The translations under genes were made by a program, and so were the position numbers. A DNA stretch of 64,000 bases from Omphiscola glabra (taxonomy: Eukaryota; Mollusca; Gastropoda; Lymnaeidae). The notes beneath the pieces are model-generated. The model was given only the letters and a program-made list of their open reading frames with translations, had not been told where the DNA came from and did no database searches. Below, piece by piece: positions 23,301 through 35,300 of this stretch (positions within the stretch are counted from its first letter, which is position 1; every line of letters starts with the position of its first letter). The DNA lies in NCBI GenBank assembly GCA_964017045.1, contig OZ024794.1:7476329-7540328 (forward strand), in the 5' to 3' direction.

Positions 23301-26300
23301 GCAAGGGCATTACTATAATTTCGAAATTAAAAATTACCCCAAGCTGACATAGTAACAGAGTACAACATAGCATTATCACACATAAATAATGATGAGATAA
23401 TGACAAAGGCAACACTTACCAGATATAAAACAAATGCTAAATACAAAACAACACCAATTGCCACACCAAGATAAATAGCCCAATGCTCTGGAAGTTCTTG
23501 TATATAGACTATAACAAAGTACATGTTGATTCCTATAACCACAGCAGCCAGAAGACAAGTAATGGTTTTCATTGTTCTGGAAATCGGGACAAAAAATTTA
23601 GTTTTTAAAAAAAAAAATCAATGAAGATTATTATCAGAGAATATATATTTTTTCTTAACACTAAGCGTTATTTTGAAAAGACCTGTTTTCTATAGTTGCA
23701 ATTCCTCACATATATATTTTTAATCATTCATATACAGAAGCTATTAAAAACATATAGGTGGATAGCAGTGGACAATGAAAGTGGATTTTGAAGATAATGA
23801 TGGATAATTCAAATAGTCACCACAGAAAGAAGAAAGCTTCAGCTTGTTGTCCTACTGTGGGCCGCACATGACATCTCAAAAGATTTTTTGTTTAATTTAC
23901 CTTTCAGAAAGTCATTCAAGTTATTTATTCTTTTTACCATATGCATAAAGAGTCATTTATCCAATTGAATCAAGAATATAAATAAAGCTAATAAAAACTG
24001 TAGCCCTTTTTAATGATATATATTTTGCTTTGAATCGGCTTTGCAATTGTCTTAATTTGAGGAAGTTATCAGCAGAACTTGCCCCCAGAAGATTTTCTAA
24101 TTTCTCAAGCTATGGCAGGCAATTAAAAATCAGTCTGTGGATCGCAGGCTGCGGGTTGGACAGCACTGCTCTAGGGTGCGTACCGAAAAACATGTCAGAA
24201 TAACAACCATACATTTTTATTTATAACTTCTGAAAATGTAAAGCCCTACAGTAGTATAGCCTTTAATTCTATTTAACCAAGTAACCCAAGTTCCTTTCAC
24301 TGAGGACATCATACACCATGTTTCTATGATGTGCTGAAGAATAAGTTAGGAGACTATTTTATATAAACCTCCCATATAAATGTCAACAGTTGTGTCAATA
24401 GTAAAATTTTGTCTCCTAAATAACTTAATAAATTTTGTTGAAATAATTCGGGGTATTAAAATCACTAAATTGAAATCTTCTTGAGCATTTAACACCCACC
24501 TCCCATTCTGGAACTCTGCCATGAGAACTGTTGAAGATGTGAATGTGAGAATAGGCAGCAGAGCAAACGGCAACTGAAGACTCATGAGGACATTCAATAG
24601 ATCATTCATTGTCGTCATGTCATCTATGCCAGAGAATATGGCAATGAAGATGGTCGGCAGAATGGCTATGGTTCTTGTCAACAAAACTCTTTGCCAACGC
24701 TTCCAAGTAAGATTGAGAAAACCCTGGGTGGACAATTTTAAAGTTTGATTCAACATAAATGAGAACATTGTTAGAACATCATGCATTAATTTTTATTTCT
24801 ATCCTAATTAGGACCTAAGACTGACATCCACATGATTCTGACAATGTATAATAATATGTGGTTCATTTAGATTTTATTATTATTATTATTAGTTGTCTTA
24901 TATAGCACGGTACCCCTGCGCCATACATAAAAATATTAGCAAAAGAGACATAACCATGACATTAAAATAAAATACATTTATATAATAAAGAACAGCTGTA
25001 TAACACAAAACAAAAACAAATGCATATTCACCCCACCCACCTCAGAACTTTTACATGTCAAGCCATGGACGGCAGCCAGCAGCATCGTTTATCGGTCAGG
25101 GGGGGGGGGGGGGGGGAATTCAGCCAGGGTAGTAGAGTTTAAAGAGATGTGTTTTGAGTGCAGTTAGAAGGCCCGGGTGGTTGGTATATTGCAGTGCAAT
25201 TTACAGGTACTAGTTAAATAAAACTTTAGTTCCAGAGCATCTGGCGTATCATTCTTACCTCCATAACAAACTGCCCTGTATAGGTTCCTGTCATGGTTGA
25301 ACTTTGACCTGCCGCAAGAATTCCCACAGCCCAAATGTACATGGCAGCAGTACCAAATTCACAACCTAGAAACACACCCTACAGTTGGATGACAAGTTGA
25401 TCACTGTTTGATATTAAGCAATTAAAACTATTAGGTTCTAGAATGAGCAACATGAAAGCTATGCCAAATGAGGGCAACATAACAATGTAATGGACCCCCA
25501 AACAAATACTGAAGCTTGACAAAAAGTAAAAGAAAAACTATAATGAATTTTTTCCCCCATATTTTTTTTTTAATTGCTGGAAACCTACCAAAAGTTTATT
25601 GCAACTTATGTTGGTCATAAAAGTGCTTTATATTCTTTGAGTGATTCACAATGTTATCAATTTTGTTATCCAGTAATCTTTTGTGTGAAATGAGCATCAA
25701 GTCCTCGGACATGCTCTGAGCATTTACTAAGAGTTCTAAAGTCAACATTTACATTAGAAAAGATAATGCAACTTACCCCTCTAAAAATATCAATTGAAAG
25801 CTCTGTGGTCTGAAAAAAATAAATTCGTAAATTGAAAATCTATAACTATATGGGCAATGATATTTTAAAATACATATTAATATTTTTACCCCTTTTCTTA
25901 TGCAGGTCCTTCTTTTCTTATGCAGGTCCCCCTTTACTTATGCAGGTCCCCCTTTTCTTATGCAGGTCCCCCTTTTCTTATGCAGGTCAATTTTAAATTA
26001 CTTACATTGAACACATCTGAATGGGGATTATCATGTTTCAAACAATTTTCATACTGAAAAAAAAAATTTAGGGAAATATATCATTAGAAAATAATGACTA
26101 ACAATGCAAACTTGAGAAATAATATTATCAATATTTCATTAAAACTCAAATTTGGAAATTATTATAATGTCAGTACAATAAATAGAATAAACATTTTTTT
26201 TTAATGTCATTACTTCTGTATAAAAAGCATACCGGTACATATTTTTAAATTAAAAAATATCATATTATATTAACAGTTACAATATTTATAACATTCGTCA

Positions 26301-29300
26301 TCAAGTTGAAAATTATATTTCATTATTAAATCGCATGTAACTTACTACATCGGTGGCGTTTTTCCCATAAAATCCCTCAGCAAAAATAGACACAACAAAG
26401 ACATTAATGATGAATGACACGAAAAGAGCTACAGCTGCCTCCACAAAAAAGTACTTGTTGGCTTCCCTAATCTCACCACGCTTGGAACGGTTGATATCAC
26501 GAGACTGGAACCAAAACAGTGATTAAAATATATCTTAGACCTTTTTTGATCTCCCTTAAAATTATTAGTTATATTTCATATTAACAAAAAACTTTATATA
26601 GCCAAACTAAAAAATATGACCCATCATTACCTGGAACCAAACAGCCGAAAGACAAATCATTTGAACGATTTAAAAACAATTTAATCAGTAAGGAGTTAAA
26701 TTATTTAATTGTAATGCTATTATTACATACATTGTATATCAATTAGGAAAAGTACTGAAGTCAAATTTTGGTATGTTCAAAATGTTACCTTAACTAGGGC
26801 TGAATGAAGATATATGTTATGAGGCATGATTATAGCTCCAACGATCCCAACACCTTGTAACAACTCTGCAGAGCCACAACCTTCACAGTAGGGAATAAAA
26901 AGCCCCTTCACCACCTCAACTTGGTCAGGTGCAACTCTGATATACTAAAAGATAAAATGGATAAAAATGACAAGATAATTATGATCCAAATATGAGAGAG
27001 ATCTTCATTATTTCAACACTGTTTTGATTGTCTTTATATTGAAATAAAGGTAGACAACTGCCATTCTTCATAGCTGATTTATTGCTCTTTTCAAAAACAT
27101 TTTTTTTTAAATATAAAATTTCTAAACATATTTAATGCTATAAATTATTATTTTTGATATTTCAACCATGATTAAATTTATTACTTGCTTTCTATTTGTT
27201 CAATAACATAGACGAATCAAGCTGATTTATTTGATTTAAATTGGATTATTTATTGTTTGATTTGCCATTGCTAAATTTCTTTTTTAGCATTTTGTGACAC
27301 ATACAGAAATGTGTATAACATTCATCATCTCTGATTTCCTTTAAATATCTTAAACTAACACATCCCACTTACCTCATAACCAAACATGCATGCCATAATA
27401 GTGATGAGAAAACAAAAGAAACCTTCCAACTTGCGAAGGCCGTAGCGGTCAATCAACAGGAATGTAAATGTGTCAGCTATGGTGATGATAACTCCAGCAT
27501 ATAAAGGTATTCTAGGAATAATATGAATTCAGCATTCAGTTATAAAGTATTCCAATGAATTGCAGTACAGCAAGGTCAAGTCAACTAAAACAGACTGATG
27601 TTAAATAGCAAGCAATATGAAGTAAAGCAAGGTAAAAAACAGATAATAAATTAAGGACCGCAATTAAGATGTGTGAAGAGAATAGTAGAACAAGGGATGT
27701 GGAAGCTTGAATAGAAAGACAGGACAATATGAGAAGAACATTTCCACTAAGAGCTAAAGCCAGCAATAACAATGGCAAACACCAATTTTTTTAACTAGTT
27801 TCTATTTCTTGTCGTATTTTCATCTGTCCTGTCTGCTGAGGAAGGCTATTAGATGAGGTGTTCTTCACTTATTGCCCAGTCTTTTTATTCAAGCTTCCAC
27901 ATCCCGTGTTCTACTATATTCTTAAAAACAGTCAATATTGATTGCCTACTTTTGTGGATAAATTTATGTGATAGTAGAAGATAGGATGAGTTAAAAAAAA
28001 CAATGAAGTATACTTTGTTCAAATATACATTTAAAAAAAACACAAAATAATAAGCATAATAATCTATATAGTTTTGGTGGGAGTAAATCAGCACAACAAA
28101 CAGTGTGTCTTGACAAGTGTCTTACTTTCCAGCTGATAACAAGTAAAATGCTATGGCCGTCCCAATGACCTCCTGCATGTCAGACCCAATGATAGCTATC
28201 TCCACCATGATCCACAGGATAGTCCTAGGCACAGTTTTATATTGCTGGTAGCAGACTTCTGCCAGGTGTTGGCCCGTTACAACTCCAAGTCTTGCTGCCA
28301 GACGCTGCATCAAGAGTCCCAGCACTGTGGCACTCAAAAGCACCCATAATAGCTAATGAATCAGAGACAGAGACGAGAAAACATAAAACGTAATAGATAA
28401 TTAATCAGAGATAGAGACGAGAAAACATAAAACATAATAGCTAATAAAGCAGAGATAGAGAAAACATAAAACACATGTCATTGATGAAAACTTCACCAGA
28501 TATCTTTTATTAACAATAAACATTGTGTAAGTTTTATAATTACCCCCTACAGATAAATTATTTATTACATCAAGTTACAGTTGCTCAAAGATTGATAACT
28601 TTATGAATAGGTTCTATACAGGGCAGGGAAATGCTTGGGGGTAGAATTCCATCAATTTAATGGAAAAACTCTTTCTTCTTTTATATCCTTTATTAATCTT
28701 AAAGACCAAATGCCATCTTAATCTAGAAGATGAGACCACTTTAAAAATACTAAGGATAATAAATGATGGACTGCACTCAAGCTGTGTGAAGGAAATAGTG
28801 GAACTATGTCGATTGAAGTGTGAAATGAAATAACAGGACAGCATAAAGAGAACTTTTCAGCTACAAGCATTTTTTCAGCTAAAAGCATTTTTTCAGCTAA
28901 AAGCATTTTTTCAGCTAAAAGCATTTTTTCAGGTAAAAGCATTTTTTCAGCTAAAAGCATTTTTTCAGCTAAAAGCATTTTTTCAGCTACAATCATTTTT
29001 TCAGCTAAAAGTATTTTTTCAGCTAAAAGCATTTTTTCAGCTAAAAGCATTTTTTCAGCTAAAAGCATTTTTTCAGCTAAAAGCATTTTTTCAGCTAAAA
29101 GCATTTTTTCAGCTAAAAGCATTTTTTCAGCAAACAAAACAATTAACAACAAGGAAATGAGTTCTATGTCGTTGTTGTTTTTTTGTTTTGTCTGCTGAAG
29201 AAAGCTTTTAGGTGATATGTTCCCTTTTTATTGTTCATTTCTTTCATTTCAAACTTCAATATACCTACTTCCACTATTTCCTAAAAATACTAACTTTGAA

Positions 29301-32300
29301 CTTTGCAGTAGATCCAGACTGAAGGTCAGATTCAATGTTCCCAGGATCCAAGTAAGCTATACTCATAAGGAACCCTGGTCCTGTAAATGCCCAAAGTTTC
29401 CGCAAGCTGAAGGTGCTGTACTGAAAATCAGATGAAATCAGTTTTAATTGAAATGAGTTTTTAAGGCAAAGTTGTTTAAATTTGTTAAGATGAATAGTAA
29501 AAATTATTGTCTACACAAGGTCACACTGTTGATAACCGGAAGATATGTCACTATTTTTCAATATATATTAAAGTGTAAATTACTGTCTGCACAAGGCCAC
29601 ACTTTTGCTAAATGAAAGATATGTCACTATTTTTCAATATATATCTACAGGATAGGCAAATTGAGGATGCAATCAATATTGCAAGTTTTAAAGCCATTTT
29701 GAGACTAAGTTGTGTACCATTTTAATTTCATCTGTATAGTATTGCAAATATATACAGTAAGCATTTTTTAATCTGATACCAAACCTAAAAGTACAAACAT
29801 AACACATGGCTCATAGGCAAGCTGGTAAAAATGAGTAGATAAAGTGAGAATTAAAACATAAATTGTATGCCATCTGTGACTTTATCAAAATGTCAGATTC
29901 TTGTCATCAAGATGGAAGGCAAATTACTTTTTTTTACCAAAAAATCATTTGCAAGTAATGTTAAATTTATTTTGATAAACAGTCTACTTGACCTGATGCT
30001 ATAAATAGACACCTTTGTAAGCTATGTCTTATCAAATGTTCATAACAGTGCAGGGAAGGGAGTTGAAAGCAAGCAGTTGATTGTTTGTTGTTTTTATTTT
30101 GCTCTACTGGATTATTTATGAAAAAAAGTAGTCTTAAATTTAAAAAAAAAGATTTAGGGTCTCCATTTAATATATTTAGAACCCTTCAAAAATACATGGG
30201 AATTATATACTCTTATTTTACTGCCTTTTCATTAATTTAAATGGTATTGAAAGAATCATAATTTTGTTTAATAGCCAGTCAAAGACAGAGCAAAAAGTGT
30301 TACTGTTATTGACATTTGAACACTTTCACTCTCTTCCTTGTAATAAATTTAGTCTAATGCATGATGATAACAAGGCTTCTGGCTCTCACTATTTGAAAAA
30401 TAATTCATTAAAATGTTACTGTATGAGATAAGAGCACATCTTGTTTTGTATTCATACCAGTTGACATGACCCAATTAATTTGTTGATTAATGTAGACTAA
30501 CGGTAGTGTGATGATGCATACAGACTCTTAGTTAATAATAATTAAATACATCAGTGCATAAATATACAGCAGGGTATGTGTTACACACTCAACAACAACA
30601 ACCCAAGAACTATGTACTTTAAAAGAAACTAAATAAATAGTATTCAGCACCAAGACATACACAAAACTGTACCAAAAACTAAATGTGTGAAAATATACTT
30701 GACTATACAGATATGATGGTGTTCCTATTAGGCTGAGTGAATGAGAAAGGGGGGGGGGGGAGGGGACGACGACAATGATGCTTGGGTTCACCACACAAGA
30801 CAATCACTGCCCTATTCATATAGTTAGGTAGTCGATTATACTATTTAAATTCTTATATGTTTCATTTATATTTGTAGCCCTCTTAATAAACTTTTAAAGC
30901 TTTCATTAACAAGGAATATAAATGATTCAGTTTAACAGCAAAATTTCAATAAGTCTTTATTGACTCTATTCGCATATACATTTAAATAATTCCTGAAAAT
31001 AATAATAATAATGGTCAAATGCCGAAGGGATTCATGTGTAGATTATCCCACTTTGCTAATGGGGTTCTAAACTACACATGGCCTTTAAGACATACTAGTC
31101 ATAATTCATGACTGTAGACTAGCCCCTGACAGAATTCATGGCCATAAACTCATCCCTGTCAGAACTTATCAAATTATAGTCATCCCTGGCAGAAGTCATC
31201 ACCATTAAGTCATCCCTGTCAGAAAGTATGGCCATTAAGTCATCCCTGTCTGAAATCATGACCAATAAGTCATCCCTGTCTGAAATCATGACCAATAAGT
31301 CATCCCTGTCTGAAATCATGGCCATTTAGCTATCCTCATCAGATTGTACAGCCATAAAATCATCCTTGTCAGAACTCATGGCCATTAAGTCATCCCTGTC
31401 TGAAATCATGACCAATGAGTCACATCTTTCAGAGCTAATATCTGTAAAATCATCCCAATTTAAATGCATCGTCAATATGCCATTCCTGTCAGAACTCACT
31501 GCCATAGATTTATCTCCAGGAGAAATCATGCCAATGGTAATCACAAGAAGTTTGCACACTATGAAATTAATGTTAGTCTATAAAAGTCAGTCAATCTTAC
31601 ATTATCGACATCAGGTATTGCAATCTTCTGGTTAAAATAGGTAGATGCTGCAGATGTCATGTGCTTTGACAGATTTCCATTGAGCTGCATTTCTCCATTG
31701 GCCTTGACGACGTCATTGGAAGCATTGAACTTGGTGCCATCAGCTTCATGGGAGATCTCAAACATGGCCACGTCACTGGATGGAGGATGACTTGCCTCTG
31801 TTGAATTACACAGTGTCAGAACTTAAGTGAAATGTACATGGACAATTAACACCTATTTGAAAAAAAGATGATTTAACATTTGTAAAAAACACTTTAAAAT
31901 GTGTGCCTTCAAACATTCCCACCGCCCCGCCCAGGTACGCTGTAACTATGTTACTCCAACCAGAGTTCAGCTCTCCAACCAGAGTACATCTCTCTAACCA
32001 GAGTTCAGACCTTCCAGCAAAGTTCAGACCTTCCAGCAGAGTTCAGACCTTCCAGCAGAGTTCAGCCCTCCAAGCATTATTATCAAATTCTTTTGGTTAT
32101 ACTAACTTGATCAGGCCACATTTAAAAAAAAAATTCCGGTCTATGAAGTCAAGGCTTGCTTTTAATGCCACAGTGGCATTTGATAGATGATAAATATATT
32201 TTTTCTTTTAAAAAAATAGTTAACTGAGTTATTGTGTTAATCGACATGTATAAAATAAAATAGAAGTCTCTAATTTTAGTTAACCAAGTGTGATAGGAAC

Positions 32301-35300
32301 CGACAACGACTGTGATAGGAACCGACAATGACTGTGATAGGAACTGACAATGACTGTGATAGGAACTGACAATGACTGTGATAGGAACTGACAATGACTG
32401 TGATAGGAACTGACAATGACTGTGATAGGAACTGACAATGACTGTGATAGGAACTGACAATGACTGTGATAGTAACTGACAACGACTGTGATAGGAACTG
32501 ACAACGACTGTGATAGGAACTGACAACGACTGTGATAGGAACTGACAACAAATGTGATAGGAACTGACAACAATCATGACCCCCCCCCCCCCCCCCCGAA
32601 AATGGTCAACCGCTGCTGATGAAGATCGAGTTTCATCAGTATTCCCAAATTCCACATTATTAATCAGGGGGCCTAAAAAAAAAATGAATGAATTCCTCTG
32701 CACACTGGACATATCTTATCAAAAAAGGCAAGAGGGCGTTCAATATTTAAAATGAAGAACACTTTTTATTCAATATAGAGTCTTACAAACCCAACAATAA
32801 TATTTAAAATAGTTTTTTAATCCCAACCTCTCACTTCTGGTACCCGGGTACCAATAGGTACAGCCTTTGGCTAAATAGATGGTAAACATCCGGTTCCCTA
32901 TTTGTCACTGTTACGGCAGTCTGGCGGACCGAATCTGGCCTGCGGGTCATAGTTTCAGGACCCCTGGTCTAAAAAGGCCTACTCGCGAAGATGATACCCG
33001 TGTCGTAACAATCCATCCCCGGTTAAAGTCCAGGGGATGTCAAACCCCCCCCCCCCCCCCCCCCCCCCCCGATACTTTGAATATTTTCGCTCTCACAGTT
33101 AAAATTTCATTTATTTGAATTTTATTTTTGGCATTGACAGCCCAACGCCACACCCCACCCGCTCAAAAAACAAACAAACAAACAACAAACAAAAACACCA
33201 TAACCACAACACGAGAAGCGCATCACGTGACATGCACATGAAAAAAAAAGTTAAAATATATTTTCACGCGGTTCCCAGTGATTCCCAGAATATCGTGACG
33301 GGGGCAAGAGTTGGTGTAAAAGCTTTGACAGACGGTAAAAATAAAAAAGCGTGTGTATGCATGCGTGTTTCGATTGAAACATGAATTCATTATCTACAAC
33401 AAGTCAATGGCTGAGACAGACAAATCTGTTACAACAAGTCAATGGCTGAGGCAGACAAATCTGTTACAACAAGTCAATGGCTGAGGCAGACAAATCTGTT
33501 ACAACAAGTCAATGGCTGAGGCAGACAAATCTGTTACAACAAGTCAATGGCTGAGGCAGACAAATCTGTTACAAGTCAATGGCTGAGGCAGACAAATCTG
33601 TTACAACAAGTCAATGGCTGAGGCAGACAAATCTGTTACAACAAGTCAATGGCTGAGGCAGACAAATCTGTTACAACAAGTCAATGGCTGAGGCAGACAA
33701 ATCTGTTACAACAAGTCAATGGCTGAGACAGACAAATCTGTTACAACAAGTCAATGGCTGAGGCAGACAAATCTGTTACAACAAGTCAATGGCTGAGACA
33801 GACAAATCTGTTACAACAAGTCAATGGCTGAGGCAGACAAATCTGTTACAACAAACAACAACAACCCGGATATAACTTCATGTCCCCCCCCCCCCCCCCC
33901 CCGCACACCTGAAACTCTGGTGGCTTTAGACCAGGATTATTGAACTGCAAATAAATATTTATATCATAACTTAAAAGTTATTTTGTTCTTAATCACTTTT
34001 CCTCGAGCCCCGTGAAATGCACCAAATCGCACACCAGGTGGGTAGACCCTGCGTTAGACGGTCCTGGAAATACTGCACCAAAAATCACCACAATGTTAAA
34101 TAGCTTGCACTTATGTAGCCTTCAAAAAGACGTCGGAATAATTGAAACTCTTTCCCGTGTCACCACGGCTCGGGGGTTCAGTAAAGAGTTAAGACGTGTA
34201 GAGGAATGCGTTGGGTTACTATCTTAGATGAAGCATTGTTATCGAAAGGATTGGGAGAATTGAGGTTAACAGTTCATTATTGTGTAACAGACACGCTTTT
34301 AACATATGCATATATAATGTATGTGCAGCAAAGCCCCGGTAGAGACAAGAAACTCGTCTCGCGGTTACAATTAAGTGTGACTTTTTAATTAACTGTACCT
34401 TCTCTGGCCCCTATGATTATCTATAGATCTTGTTCTTTCAATGAACTGTACCTTCTCTGGCCCCTATGATTATCTATATATTTTGTTCCAGGATTTGTTC
34501 ACATATCGTGCCCAGGAGACTAGCTAAAACGTTTTTAGCACGGTTAAAAAATCCATTTATATAATATATATACACTCCAGTGTAATAATTGCTAAAGCGA
34601 AATTTTTGGGTGGGTCAAGGATTCGACATCACTTCGAGACACAGAACTACAAGAATTGTATTTTTTGTTATGGATTGCACATTTTTTCTTTAACTCTTTT
34701 TTTTATTCTTGACAATCGCAAATTTCACACAAGTACAAACAAACACAATTTCTATATGACACGAAGTGTACACACCATTCCTATATATCAAAAAGTGTAC
34801 ACACCATTCCTATATGACATAAAGTGTACACACAATTTCTATATTACAAGAAGTGGACACACCATTTCTATATGACACGAAGTGTACACACCCTTTCTAT
34901 ATTACGAAACGTGTACACACCCTTTCTATATTACGAAACGTGTACACACCATTCCTATATTGCACACATGTGTAAACTTAAATTCCAAAAGTGTACGGGA
35001 TGAAATAGGGTTGGGGAAAGGTTGTTAAAATGCTGCGTATGTGTAGATCATAGAGTGGTAGTCGCAAGAATATTTATCTATATATTTAAATGGCTTTATG
35101 ACTAACGGTACTCTATTAAAGTAGATAGAGCTACAAGTTGTACTATGAGTTTTTATTAATGTTCGTTAGACGTAGCTTTGAGGCACACGCTCACAACTTG
35201 AGAACTCTCCAACTTATACTGTCAAAGTTCAAAACTGGCAAGTGGCCAGCAACCTGATGTATGCTGTTGTAGTCTGCCTCCCCTCCCCTAATGCTATTTG

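Noticed and set aside
31119..31559. Peptide with repeated MISDRDDL on the minus strand, next to NRAMP exon 2
   Set aside because: It follows a good GTAAGA donor at 31600 and has diverged copies with stops; it is intronic repeat.
33396..33854. Array of 35-bp repeats with a CRISPR-like unit length
   Set aside because: Units are head to tail with no unique spacers, and the context is an animal intron.
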